A DNA stretch of 64,000 nucleotides, taken from assembly GCA_958295665.1 (NCBI GenBank), contig OY282558.1, positions 65,956,789 through 66,020,788 on the forward strand. Reading direction: 5' to 3'. Position 1 is the stretch's first letter. Every line of letters begins with the position of its first letter. This stretch comes from Tipula vernalis. Taxonomy: Eukaryota > Arthropoda > Insecta > Diptera > Tipulidae. The notes beneath the pieces were generated by a model. It did no database searches. It was not told the origin of the DNA and worked only from the letters and a program-made list of their open reading frames with translations. The position numbers and the translations under genes were made by a program. Shown here piece by piece: positions 1 through 11,213 of the stretch.

Positions 1-921
1 TATCGTCTCTGATCTGATGTTGGATCTTGACGAATAGCCATCATTATGTTGGGAAAACCCCCAACCCCAAGGTCCTCATCTTGCTCTTGTTCAACCTCAT
101 AAAGGATTTTGTGGGCTATTGCATACTGGTTGTTGTCTTTCAACCAAGCATCAAGTTCCAACATTAAATCTTTTGAACAATTAGTGTTTCCAGGATTTTC
201 CATCCTAGTCCTGGTAGCTTCCTGAGCATCTAAAACATAGAGCTGAGCATACTGTCGTTGTTCACCTATAGCAGGGTGCAAGGGTTCGGGCTTTACGGTA
301 AATTTGCCCATGTATGCGAAAGCAGTAAGGGACATGTCCAGGGGGAGGAAAAACAGAAGCTCCTATCGACACAAATCCAAGCGCACTGTTGAAAGAGCGT
401 ATATTTGCCAGAACATTTTTAGATTCATCAGAATTTCCTGTAGTTCCGCTTAAAAGCTCTTGAAAGCGTACAGGGTACTCTCTCAGAGGTAGCAGTACTA
501 CTTTGCCTTTAGCGCAACAGTTAAACTTTTTATTTGTTGGGCGTTCTCCATGAAAATGCTTGGAGTTGCAAAACTCACAAACAGCATCCATGGGCCCACA
601 ATAGCGCTCAGGGACTAATAACTCATCATCAAAACAATTGATGGCGATTTCTTGGGCAGTCAATGCCCCACGTCTCATTCTGTTTTGTTTATATTGAGAT
701 ACTTGCATAAGGTGGCGAGTTCTTGCCTCAGAGCTTTCATTAGCTCTCATTGCTGCCTGTCTTGAACTTTCTGCCTGCCTGTGAGAATTGTTAGAAATTT
801 GTTCACCAGGAAGGCTACTTTGGGCCTGTGAATCTCGTGCAGATGCATCGCGTCTTCTGTTTCGACCCAACTCAAGGCTGCCCAAACCCAAATCATAAAA
901 GAAATCAAATTTAATTGTCAT
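1..921 (-). pseudogene. Helitron Rep/helicase N-terminal fragment
   Basis: This is the N-terminal part of a Helitron replication initiator/helicase, the enzyme of rolling-circle transposons. A 219-residue reading frame starts at 921. It has an Arg/Ser-rich leader, then a Cys-containing block (CEFCNSKHFHGER, then a CC pair), the segment NIRSFNSALGF and the block PPPGHVPYCFRIHGQIY. All of these are typical of the Helitron-like N-terminal domain. The frame stops at 262, but the next frame carries on at once with the expected continuation (QRQYAQLYVLD) down to base 1, so one frameshift near 265-290 breaks it. The HUH nuclease and helicase domains would lie beyond the left edge. Family assignment rests on motif recognition; the copy looks inactive. 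Confidence 0.8.
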
Positions 922-1159
922 TGTTATTTTGGTACGTTAAAGCCTGATCAATAGAGCCCGAGGTTTCCTTAAGTTTATTGTTATTATTATATATCCAATC
1001 ACTTCAGAGAAATCTTTAAGTACGTAAATCATTCAAAGAAATTATGTCTAGTTGTTAGTTTCATTCTCGTTTTCATTGGTTGCTTTGGTTTACTTGATGG
1101 TTTCGATAGAAAAAAAATGTAGAAAACCCCTAATTGTCTAATGCTGCCATCTTAAAGCT

Positions 1160-1345
1160 TTAGGATACAAAATTTTATATTTTTCAATTCCTTATGATGC
1201 ATTGAAATGCCGTTATAAAATAAAAATAAAAAATAAATAAATAATGTAAAACGTCCTTGGTGAGAATCGAACCCGAATTTTTTTGGAAATGATAAAATAT
1301 CGAATGAAATAATTTGCTGTATCAGCCTAAATGTTGATTACCAGT
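1160..1345 (-). repeat. Degenerate tRNA-like SINE, copy 1
   Basis: On the minus strand a B-box-like sequence (GGGTTCGATTCTCACC, near 1258-1274) is followed by a body ending near 1163 in an A/T-rich tail. The body (ATACAAAATTTTAT and AATGCCGTTAT, read on the plus strand) recurs in the next copy. Any A box is poorly preserved. I infer a worn RNA polymerase III-derived retroposon, not a functional tRNA. Confidence 0.4.
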
Positions 1346-1374
1346 TTTACAAAATTTATTACATCCTCATAGTT

Positions 1375-1562
1375 TTACAATACAAAATTTTATGTTTTTC
1401 AATTCGTATTAAACCAATTAAATGGCGTTATGAAAAAAAATATTTTTAAAATTAATATGGACTTTATGAGCATCGAACCCGAAACGTTTTCAGTAAGAAA
1501 ACGAAGCTTGTTGTTACTATGTCATTGTCAAATCATCGACACCTATATCACTTAGGCAGGCT
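1375..1562 (-). repeat. Degenerate tRNA-like SINE, copy 2
   Basis: This is a second copy of the same repeat in the same orientation. It has an A-box-like stretch (TGCCTAAGTGATA on the minus strand, near 1545-1560), a B-box-like GGGTTCGATGCTC near 1470-1483, and the same downstream body. The copies lie head to tail and differ at many positions, so they are old. Confidence 0.42.
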
Positions 1563-1822
1563 ACTGAGGTATAAAATATGAAGATGTAAATTGGAAATAC
1601 TATATAAGAAAAGCACTAAAAAGTGTTTTTATGACCTTTGACCTTGAAGGAGGTCATAATTTCAAAATCGAAGGAGAATGGGGCCGCTTAGATTTTTTTT
1701 GTGGTATTTAGAGCTATAGCATGAGGCTCTAGGACATTGGGAAGTAATTTTCCATAACAATATTAGATATTATTGAAAATTTAGTACAACCTAAGGATCA
1801 TATATAATAGATTTTAGTAGTT

Positions 1823-2192
1823 GAATATCAAAAGCCAATGGAGAAACCTCATTTGTGTGTGTATTATGCCCATACGAATATTTATTAAGAATTTAATTTG
1901 TCTGTCTGTAAATCAATTGATTTTTTCGGCTTTTATATAGACAAATATATTAATTGTTCATGGCAATCCCAATATTTTAGATTTGGTAAATCAGAAAAAT
2001 AAAGAGGCCAATCCCCCATAACCTTTTACCAAATCGAAAATATTGGGGTTGCCATGAACAATTAATATATTTGTCTATAAAAAAGTCGAAAAAATCAATT
2101 GATTTACAGACAGACAAATTAAATTCTTAATAAATATTCGTATGGGCATAATACACACAAAAATGAGGTTTCTCCATGGGTTTTTGATATTT
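1823..2192. repeat. Fold-back element, copy 1
   Basis: Two long arms (1823-1990 and 2025-2192) are near-perfect reverse complements separated by a 34-bp centre. The arm contains GAGAAACCTCATTT, ATTATGCCCATACGAATA and TTGTTCATGGCAATCCCAATA, each seen again inverted in the other arm. There is no coding capacity. The shape fits a fold-back or long-TIR MITE family; a second copy lies at 7099-7445. Confidence 0.8.
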
Positions 2193-2248
2193 GATGTAGT
2201 GAATCTAATTCGCTATGTCAGTACGTTCTGGCCAGATACAAGAGTTGT

Positions 2249-2384
2249 TATGAGGGATTGGCCTCTTTATTTTTCTGATTTACCAAATCGAAAATATTGA
2301 GATTGCCATGAACAATTAATATATTTGTCTAAAAAAAAGAAGCAAAAAATCAATACAGACAGACAAATTAAATTCTTAATAAAT
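2249..2384. repeat. Extra fold-back arm attached to copy 1
   Basis: This is a third arm-plus-centre unit of the same fold-back family, beginning TATGAGGGATTGGCCTC (the centre in inverse orientation). It continues through TTTACCAAATCGAAAATATTGAG to TTCTTAATAAAT. It is joined through a spacer ending GCCAGATACAAGAGTTGT, which also follows the 7.1-kb copy. The locus is therefore a composite of at least one and a half elements. Confidence 0.65.
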
Positions 2385-5271
2385 CCTATCCATGTTACAG
2401 TGCTGTCGAAGTGAGTACAATCGGAGTATTTGTACTACTCTCGCCTAGTGATTACTCCTGTACTCCGCTATTACATTCTGTACTCCCCTGTTCAAATGAG
2501 TGCTGTACTAATAATATATTTACACAATATTTTAAGTTATCGGACTTGTTTCCAATAATTATAATATTCTGGGAGATAGCTGGCATTTTTATAAACCATT
2601 TTTTCAAAGCTAATTTAAAATGGGTTCTGTCATTCTCAGGTAAAAACCCACAAAACGGTTTTATTGCAGTAATGTGCTAGTCACTTTAGCAGACAATATC
2701 AATTCAAACATGTCAAATTTGCGCGAACTATATTACTTCAACTTCACAATGGTTTTTTTTTCAGAATCTAAAGATTTGTTGGTAAAACTTATAAAAAGAT
2801 AATTTAGAGTTTTTCACAACTTATAAAAACATCAAGGCACTCTGTATGCGGCACCAGATAAATTCAAGAATGACAGAGATTACCTGATTTTAACAAAAAA
2901 CTTTAATAACAATTTTGTGTGTATTTTCATAATGTAAAAAAAAAATTTTTAATGTGTTATTTATTTATTATTTTAAATACATCGACAAATTAAAGAGTAC
3001 AATACGTAAATTATAAAAATAAAATAAAAAATTGTGTTTCAATATTAATTGTGATAAAAGCCACAGAAATATAATGGAATTGTACCATTTATACAGCAAA
3101 AAACTTTTAACTGCTTTGGCTAAATATTTAGATTAGGACCTCCTGAACACAAAAATTACGCTGCAAGACAAATGATGCGGCCATTTGTCCTTACCTCACA
3201 AAAACGATGTGTGGAAGTCTGGATTTACAATACTTTCAAATACTTCCGTAAGCTTAGAGTAGGACCCAATTTTATAGGGATATAAAAATAGTACTATAAG
3301 ATAATTTCTGCAGTCATTTAACCTTTTCAGACTAGATAGAAAGTTGTATGGAAGTTTGGATTTAAGCAGAGTGATATGGGAAATTTCATTGGTTCAATAC
3401 GCCTTGACATCAATACTCTCAAATTCTTTGCTTACATTTGAATAAAATCCAGTCCCCTTGTATCTTTCTTGTCTAGCAAGGTTTAATGACGACAGCAGAA
3501 ATTGTCTTTCGGTTTTATTTGGACATTATCCTTCTCGCCTAAGTAGGATTTAGGGTGACCATACCTCCTGCAAAATTCAGGAGGAACCAGAAAAATAATA
3601 ATTTCAACAAAATTTAATTCGAACTCCAACCCAAATGACTGGGCCCAATGCTTATTATATAGGAACAAATATGTGTATTCCATTGCGAACAAAATTGTCT
3701 GGGCAAATTTAATTTTTGATTTGTGGCATCGATCATGATACCATTAGTGATAACGAATAGTGTTCCAAAACAGTTCTTGTCGTTGGGCCTTGTTTTATTT
3801 TAAAAACTCTGATTGAAGCCCTGCTTTATGGCAGAAATTTTTTTTAAACTATTTATAGAATTTACGAAATATTGTAGATAATAAATGTCACTAAAATCCA
3901 TCAATAAATGTGCCTATTCCATCCGTTTGATACAGGAGACTGAGAAGATAGTCTGAAATAGCTAAGTATATGTCTATGTAAAAACAAGAAAAATTGGTGA
4001 AACAATGTAGTGGTACTCCGCAATATTTTTTGAATTTGGCTCTTATTTTATTTATCAAATCCGACCCCAAATGAAGTGACCCAAGGAATTTTCAGGGTGT
4101 GAATAATTCTGTTTTATATTAGAAACTGCAGATAGAATCGGCTTTATAACTCAGGTATAAAACTACACTAAAATCCAATGGCAAAGGTGCTCCATTTGGT
4201 GCTGGAACCTGGAAATTAAGAAAAGGCCTGGAGTGGTTGTAAAACATACATTTTTTTTTTGGCAAATCTAATTTCCTTAAATTCTTTCTCATAACCAAAG
4301 TGGCATTAAAGTGTTTTGCAATTTTTTTTAAGGAACTCCATTGAAATTTATTCTCTGACTTAGCCAATACATTTGATGATCAATGAATTAGTTATAGCAC
4401 CACCACATCAAGAATCAAGTTAGCAAGTTTAAAACTTTTTTAGAAGAGATTTCACCAACTGCATGTTTTGTGACCAGTCGTCGCCACCAAACCAATATTA
4501 GCAATTTTTTTAAAACAAATACACAACATATTTCGAGACTTCATAACTTCCTGTTTCTCAAGTCTTCGTCCAGGCTTAGTCATTTTTGACCTGGTTCACC
4601 CCCTAGGTACGTACTAAGGTATCTGACAATGACATATCTGACATGTTCGAAGCTAAAGTTGCTTTAAGATAAATTTTCCATTTACCACGGAAAATTAAAA
4701 TAAAAATAGCTAAAAATTAAAAATTTCGTGGATCGGTACTCTTCTCTACGAAAAATATTTAAAAAAACTCGAAACGATCTAAAAATTTTGTGATTTCGTG
4801 GAGAGTTGTGGCAGCGTTAAAAACTATTTAGCTCGGAGCAGCATACAGTGCAATAAATAAATCACTTTTCTTTTAATATTCAAATTTGGCTGAAAAACTA
4901 AAAGCAATTTTAGTGTAATTTGCTGGATCGTGATTATTTTTATCAGAAAATACCAAAGGTCCAACTATTGTATTTCGTATGTACTCCCTTCTAACTAGAA
5001 ACACTGTTCTGAAAACGTACTCCGTTTAATATATTCAGAGCGATAGCACCACCGACCCTGAGATGAGATACTAACTTTTACTTTATTAATTTTTTGTTGA
5101 ATATTAATTAATTCATGTAATATCTAATATGCTACCGGTGATTAGACCATTTTAATTGTGTTTCGATTAACACGAGTAGTATATTAGTATTTACTAACAG
5201 TAATTCAACGAAACCGACTAATAGACAGAATTCTATTTATTTAATTATATGATTTTAATAAGTTCCGAAGA
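2385..5271. other. AT-rich stretch, no supported gene
   Basis: I see only AT-rich sequence with homopolymer runs. The open frames here (for example 2411-2680 plus, 3483-3692 minus and 4119-4367 minus) are short, have no recognisable motif and no signal of splicing or domain content. Nothing is called. Confidence 0.6.
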
Positions 5272-5431
5272 TTGTAAGAGAATTCAATCCAGTTTCGAAC
5301 TGATGAGCTTATGATATGAGTCGCCGCGGCGACTGGACTGATTATACCACAATTTACATTCTATATATACAGAATGTGCTGTGCGTTAAGTATTAGCGAA
5401 TCATAACTAATACAGATGAATTCTCTTACAA
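5272..5431. repeat. Small inverted-repeat element with GC palindrome
   Basis: A perfect 15-bp inverted repeat (TTGTAAGAGAATTCA at 5272-5286 and its complement at 5417-5431) bounds 130 bp. The interior holds a 16-bp perfect palindrome, AGTCGCCGCGGCGACT (5319-5334), strikingly GC-rich for this region. It also holds a smaller inverted repeat, ATTCT...AGAAT, around 5358-5376. It may be a miniature transposon or a structured RNA; no family was recognised. Confidence 0.55.
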
Positions 5432-5653
5432 TTTTTTTTTTCGAAGGCTGCTCAAAACTATTAAAAAAAAAATTTTTTAAGATCTGAATAAGACTATACG
5501 TATCAATGAAAAATAGTCGTGAAATACTACAACGAATGATCGAACTGATTTTCCACAGTGCATGCCATGCCCATACATAAAATTAATAAAATCAAAGGTA
5601 ATTCAACATTTTTTATTAACTCAAAAAAGCATCAATATTACGAATATTACATT

Positions 5654-6280
5654 TCAGTTCACGGACACAAATTCAAATTTGAAGCCAAATCCAAATTTCG
5701 TCTTTTCCATTCCAAACATACCTTGTGTGAATAAACCGAAAACTTTCCACGTTCCAATCGGTAAAGAAGGTGGCAAATCGATTAGTACGTCTACCGTTTG
5801 ACGCTCAACCGGCCATATGTCCCCTACCTTAGGCGGGCACGGTCTAAATAATTTAGTCACATTGTACCAGAAACGGGATGGATTCACCATTTCCTTACAC
5901 ATATCTAGAACATTCAATCGAATTGGGCCTTCATTCCACGTCGACATTGCGTAAAACTGTGTTGAAATTGACATTTGGAATGGCAGTTTGGGGTCCATCG
6001 ATTTTAGACACTTGCCGTAACCATCCATAATAATATTATCATCATCGACTTGTTCAAAAATGTAGTCATCTAAAGAAAATTGCTCCGTAACTGGCATAAT
6101 ACGTTTATCGATTTCGTACGATAAAAATTGATCGTCGAGAATTACACGACATTTTTTTGACTAAATAGAAAGCATCAAAAATATCAAAATCAAGCCATTT
6201 TAATTGGAATGTTCACAACTTACCTCATTAAAATGAAGTAAATTCAAATAAAATGTTAACAGCACGAAAATTAATTTCAT
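5654..6280 (-). CDS. CheB/GM2-activator-like secreted protein, copy A
   Basis: The gene has two exons. Exon 1 (6280-6224) encodes the signal peptide (starts MKLIFVLLTFYL) and ends in a GTAAGT donor. A 63-nt intron ends in TTTCTATTTAG, and exon 2 (6160-5654) continues in phase 0 to TGA, giving 187 residues. Exon 2 opens SKKCRVILDD and has the pattern STWNEGPIR, DMCKEM, a NVT glycosylation sequon, CPPKVGDIW and LPPSLPIGTWKV. This order (leading Cys, W before the central strand, D-x-C, then CP-x-x-x-G and a P-x-LP-x-G-x-W turn) resembles the CheB proteins of flies and the related DUF1091/GM2-activator lipid-binding fold. CheB proteins are secreted in taste or pheromone sensilla in Drosophila. 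Family placement is by eye; function is inferred. An AATAAA lies downstream near 5615. Confidence 0.75.
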
Positions 6281-6333
6281 TTTACTTCTTGATTTTGATC
6301 GGTTCACTTTTGTAAATTCAGGTTAATTTAGCT

Positions 6334-6356
6334 GCACTACTCAAATTAGACTGAGA
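6334..6356 (-). promoter_or_regulatory. Candidate core promoter of CheB-like copy A
   Basis: The minus strand reads CTCAGTCTAATTTGAGTAGT about 70 nt before the start codon. Close versions sit at similar distances before copies B (15018-15039), C (25189-25210) and D (36189-36210). TCAGT matches the insect initiator consensus and no TATA box is evident upstream. Conservation among four paralogues supports a transcription start here; it is inferred, not shown. Confidence 0.45.
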
Positions 6357-7098
6357 ACAAGAGATTGGAAAAATATCGTTTAATTGATTGGAATACGTGT
6401 TTACTTGCTACAGGGCTACAATAATATCAAACAATAAATCAACAATAAACAAACAACAAATCATTTTCCTATGTGGAAAATTACGCTATTTAGTAACAGG
6501 AAATGATTACGCGAATAAATTATCAGTCAGTTTTAAGTTTTAAATTCTTAACTGTGTACATAATATATCTACACACATAGTAATAAATGGTGAGCCAACA
6601 AGAATTTCACCGTGTGATTATTAATAAAAAAATGATTTCTTTGGTAAAGGTTCGATGGTCATGTGATTTGATGGGTTGCCTATAGACCTTGATATATCCC
6701 GTGCCGGGATATAGGAATAGGTGATGGTGATCAATAACCATTGAGATAAATTAAAAATGGGCTCAAAGAAAAGGTTGGACCTGTCTGTAGTGACCACCAG
6801 CAAACAGTGTTATTTATCCAACATGAATAGACTGGTAAATTAGCCTTAGTCACACAAAATAAATTAAAAAAAAAAATGAGGCATGGTCAACAGAAGAGGT
6901 GACGACGCATTAAAGCAGGATTTTCACCTGCCTCTAATGAGGCTGTTAACCGACCCGTCACTGAATTGGCCCTTTACATGTTAGTCACAATACGCATACT
7001 TAACCACTTGATCTTTTCCAGCGTACACAGCAATCAGCAAAAAAAATAAAAAAAAGGTAAGATTTAGATTAAAATATTACTTATGTATTTTAGTAGTT

Positions 7099-7445
7099 GA
7101 ATATCAAAAACCCATGGAGAAACCTCATTTATGTGTGTATTATGCCCATACGAATAGTTATTAAGAATTTAATTTGTATGTCTGTAAATCAAATGATTTT
7201 TTCGGCTTTTTTATAGACAAATATATTAATTGTTCATGGCAATCCCAATATTTTAGATTTGGTAAATCAGAAAAATAAAGAGGCTAATCCCTCATAACCT
7301 TTTACCAAATCGAAAATATTGGGCCGAAAATAAAAAGTCGAAAAATCAATTGATTTACAGAGAGACAAATTAAGTTCTTAATAAATATTCGTATGGGCAT
7401 AATACACACAAAAATGAGGTTTCTCCATGGGTTTTTGATATTTGA
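7099..7445. repeat. Fold-back element, copy 2
   Basis: This is the second copy of the family at 1823-2192. The left arm is 7099-7266, the centre 7267-7300 and the right arm 7301-7445. The right arm lacks about 28 bp that the left arm has, including the GCCATGAACAATTAATATA stretch. The right flank (GTAGTGAATATAATTCGC to CAAGAGTTGT at about 7498) is shared with copy 1, so the mobile unit probably extends to there. Confidence 0.75.
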
Positions 7446-7506
7446 TGTAGTGAATATAATTCGCTATGTTAGTACGTTCTGGCCAGATACAAGAGTTGTA
7501 TTTTTT

Positions 7507-7565
7507 GTAGTTTGGTCGTATCTACCTGATGAGTAGACTAAGTTTTTAGTACGAAACCAAACTAC
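7507..7565 (+). ncRNA. Hammerhead-ribozyme-like motif (type III arrangement)
   Basis: All invariant hammerhead core elements occur in order. The stem III 5' strand GTAGTTTGGT (7507-7516) is followed by the cleavable C (7517), a short stem I GTA-TC-TAC (7518-7525) and the core CTGATGA (7526-7532). Stem II follows at 7533-7552 (GTA/TAC plus CTAA/TTAG around a GTTT loop, with a two-base bulge). Then comes the core GAAA (7553-7556), whose last A begins the 3' strand ACCAAACTAC (7556-7565). Stem III is a perfect 10 bp. Self-cleavage would fall after C7517. The weak point is stem I, three pairs with a two-base loop, which may make it slow or non-functional. The motif lies about 10 bp past the end of the fold-back flank. 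The match is seen in sequence; activity is inferred. Confidence 0.6.
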
Positions 7566-9694
7566 CAACATAAAGAACTCATGGAGGGTTCTCAGTTTTG
7601 AAGAGTAATACATTGGTATAACTCTTGGCCCTTGGGCTAATATTCCGGGGAGGTGGGAATGATATTTCTACTTTTTTCAGTAGATATCAGAGCAACAGAG
7701 GAATAAATTGGGATTTAAAGTACTTTTTAATTTATTGATGTGTTTACATATCGTCGGCTTAGAATTATCCTTGTCCTTATATGCATTTTGCCTATATTGA
7801 AGAAAACGGCATTCGAAGCTTTGCTGGAAATTTAAAGATGTTCCTGAGCAATTTCATTACTAAATGCTAAACTTTTGGTTTCCAAATAGATTTGTTAAAA
7901 GAAAGCTTAATTACGAAGTACAACGCTCAAACTCAAAGAGTACTTTAATTATTTAAGTTTCCAACTTTTCTTAAAAGGCTTGTGTATTTCCATAACATTT
8001 TATCTACATCCTCGATTTTTGGAAATATTAATTTTTAGCGTACACCAGGCAATGTTCAGCAATAATAAAAAACAAAATTCTAAAATCCATTTGTTTAAGC
8101 ATAAATAAAACATCACAATTTTTTATTTTTTTCAAACTTTAATTTGAATAATTAATTAATTCGTGTAACAACTTCATGATTAAAAATTATAGATAAGTAC
8201 CCTGACAAAATTGAAGACTCTTTTATTTTTAATTACTGGTTCTTCACTCTGAACTGAACATGAAACATGCCATGGAATGTGAACGACCATTCCAGATTTA
8301 AATTATATTTTTATAAAATACCCGATCCACAATTTCTGTGATATAGTATTTTCACAGAAATAAAATCACTTTCATAACCACAGCGATAATTTATGTAGAA
8401 TGACCCTTTCTCATAAATTAAATGTTTAGTTTTTGTATACTGTATCTGACTGTAGTTTAACTTAAAGGCCGCGTTATGATCCTTGTAATCGGAACATTTC
8501 ATCTGTATTGCAGTGAACTTTTGTCTTCCCTCTGGTAATTATACATACATACATATGTTTTTAGCAGGCTAACAGAGAATCCAAACTTATTTTTAAAATT
8601 TCTTTCCAAAACGCTGCGGGCAGACTCAATACCTTGTATATTGCTGTGGCCCGCTTCCGAAAATTGCTATTCAATCCAGTTCTAGGCAGGCGGTGAGCTT
8701 TTATTTAAAAGTAAAGCAAAGGACAAAACACAATTCCTGTTTTGCAGCACACACCCATCTGACCAAAAAATGATGGTTTGAGAATTGATATATTTTCCAA
8801 CATTTTTATAAGCGCATTTGACGTGAATATCTTCGCGGCCTACCTTATAATATTAGGTACCTTATAATAATAATACGTACAAAATTGCACTTAAAACTTC
8901 TTTATCACAATAAACCTTTCCCGTTCAAGTATATACGCAAAATTTTCGCTTATAAAAGAAGTTCGAATTGTTAGCTTGGAGGAGTTGGAAGACATTTTGC
9001 AAATCAAAGCTGAAAATTCTAAACAGTTTTTTTTATTTAGAATATGTGCCTCGTACTTGTTGATTTGCTCTACGGATGCAGCCATTACCATCATCTTTTT
9101 AGGACGATCGAACCCAAAATTAAATTGTTTGTTGAACGTATCTCTGCATTTCCATTCTTTGATGTTAATGTCGTTGAACATCTTGCTGATGTTGAGGGAG
9201 CTTCCCTCAAGGATATCGCAAAACTCAAGGATATAGACAAATAAATAAAACTGAAGAAAAAATTAGCGGATATAGACCAAATCGCACGGATATAGATAAC
9301 ACCATAGATAATAAAAACAGTAAAAGTTTGTGGAAATACACAAATTTTTTAAAAACTATCTCAGAAATGATTGGAGTTAGCTGAATTTTGTTTGGATTTC
9401 TTATGGTCGTTTTACCCTACCTACATACATATATAGGATAACTCAAATTCACCAAAAATTGAGATAGTAAACGGCAATAATTTTAAGACAACGAAATTTC
9501 ACTAACTGACGAATTTTCACTTTTATATCACTAAAAGTAAGAAAAATGTATTTAAACTTTTTCCTTTTTAGAAGAGTTCAGTTAAATTGATTTGGTTAAG
9601 CATTAGAGTTAGATACTCTGTTGCTGAACTAACCAGAACTTAGAAGTCGGCATAGATAATTTGTTTAGAATTAGGAACTATCCACATCACGAAC
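7566..9694. other. Intergenic stretch, no supported gene
   Basis: Mostly AT-rich DNA. A minus-strand frame of 63 codons (8311-8502) and opposed frames at 8891-9244 are open, but they show no motif I recognise, no signal peptide and no splice context that would extend them. A minus-strand remnant of an old gene at 8891-9181 is possible but unproven. Confidence 0.5.
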
Positions 9695-10215
9695 GAATTG
9701 CGGTAACCGGGCTATTCCACTATACGAAATTCCACTGGACGCAATTCCACGGGGACAATTTCACTTGACACAATTCTAACTTGCGTTACAACTTGTATAG
9801 TTACACGGAAACGCAAACACACATTTTAATATTTTATTGTTATTATTGAAACGTAATTACAAAGATAATTATAACTATGGATTTTAAATTAATAAAAACT
9901 GAAGTAGGGAAAGAAGCTAATTTATAATAAAAGAAGGGTGTACCTTTCAAAAAATGGTGAAGGTAGCAATTCCACTCGAAACGATTCCATTGCATACAAT
10001 TCCATTGGCGCAATTCCATTTCGTAAAAATTTAGGTAACTTTTTAAGTTTAACTATTTTTATAATTAAACGAATTCAACTTGCACAATTTAACTTTTTGA
10101 TAATCAAACACATTTAGGGTGGCAAATCGCGCGGGCCATTTACCACCCTAAATGTGTGCAGTGGAATTGTGTAGTGGAATTGTGCTAGGGGAATAGACCT
10201 AGAATCCGAATTGCG
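9695..10215. repeat. Inverted array of AATTCCAC motifs around a palindrome
   Basis: Short units of the form CAATTCCACT recur at 9711-9775 and 9965-10022 on the plus strand. The inverse form GTGGAATTGTG occurs at 10161-10185. Near the right end is a perfect 15-bp inverted repeat (ACACATTTAGGGTGG at 10108-10122 and its complement at 10143-10157). The outer ends are loosely inverse too (GAATTGCGGTAACC near 9697, AATTGCGATAGC near 10209). It looks like a non-coding transposon with subterminal repeats; no family was recognised. Confidence 0.5.
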
Positions 10216-10315
10216 ATAGCGAGTAAATATTTTTTAGATTATCATATTAAAATCACTTACACATAAAATTGTTGCCTATTTATAGTATTAGTGTTATGTT
10301 TTCAATAAAACTTAA

Positions 10316-11127
10316 TTGATTAAATATGAAAATTACTTCAAAATTACCGAAAACCAAATTCGCTTGTCGTATGACATTTTACGGCCACGAAACAACAGTG
10401 CGAATATCGCTGTGTCTGCCGATCATAATGTGGCTAATCCACCTACCAACGCAAATTCACCTTATTATGCAAACCTCATGGGAGTACCCCAATATAAAAA
10501 TGGTCATCAGTATTACAACGAAATCAAACATCAACCATTTCAAAACTTCGATACTGTAAACAGATTACAACAACAATGTCTTACGAATATGCCATATGTG
10601 AATCCAAACCAACACGTGTTCAACATTTCGGTAGTATGCAACAACAGCAACATGCTCCGGATGTAACGGGAAATATTCAACAAAATGCGTGTTATTCAAC
10701 AAATGTTGATGCCGGTATGAAACGTAGTGATATAAATTTCGGTGTTCGGGAAATATCAGATATGATTCCTGATTTTAACCCATCAAGTCGTGAGGGTGTC
10801 TCGGTAAATTACTGGTTTTAGTGTGTTGAGCAAATGCGTAGTATTTATCAATTAAACGATAGATTGATTTTGTTTGCATCTGCGAGTAAGTTAAAAAGCG
10901 AAGCTAACACGTGATATTTCACTGAAATGAGGAGTGGATCTATACGTAATTGGTATCAGTTTCGTGGAGGGTTGACTCGAGAATTTGGTTTTAATCGCGA
11001 TCCCGTTGATGTTCATTCAATTTTGTCAAGTCGTCGTCGCCACCAATCCGAATCGTTTAGTCAGTATGTTTATGAGATGCGAAAAATTGCTAGCGAAATA
11101 AATTTAGATGCACTAATGAGGCACTAA
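10316..11127 (+). pseudogene. Gypsy A gag remnant
   Basis: Overlapping frames (10316-10666, 10576-10821, 10927-11127) together read as a Gag protein. First comes an Asn/Gln-rich region, then the segment MIPDFNPSSREGVSVNYWF. After a frame break there is NWYQFRGGLTREFGFNRDP and SRRRHQSESFSQYVYEMRKIA, a typical retrotransposon Gag capsid-like stretch. No zinc knuckle is visible. At least two frame breaks and stops separate the pieces. Confidence 0.55.
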
Positions 11128-11213
11128 TGATAGGGCGTAGGGTCCTCGATAAGGAAAACATCGTAGTGCTTAAAGCACATAAATTATTAATATAACAAAT
11201 TGTTAAGTTACCT

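Larger units (their letters stand above)
5505..6610. repeat. Segmental duplication, unit 1 (with CheB-like copy A)
   Basis: This segment, including the whole CheB-like gene and about 330 bp upstream of it, recurs at 14135-15293 in the same orientation with only scattered differences. Shared landmarks outside the gene include ATGATCGAACTGATTTTCCA, CATACATAAAATTAATAAAA and GGAAATGATTACGCGAATAAA. It marks a recent local duplication. Confidence 0.8.

Noticed and set aside
5281..5340. A second hammerhead candidate, because CTGATGAG occurs at 5300-5307
   Set aside because: No CGAAA box or closing stem follows at a proper distance; only the core half is present.
8891..9244. Opposed frames of 66-96 codons
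   Set aside because: No motif, signal peptide or splice context on either strand; a decayed gene is possible but cannot be supported.
10326..10559. Plus-strand 77-codon frame
   Set aside because: It overlaps the gag remnant in another frame and has no recognisable content.
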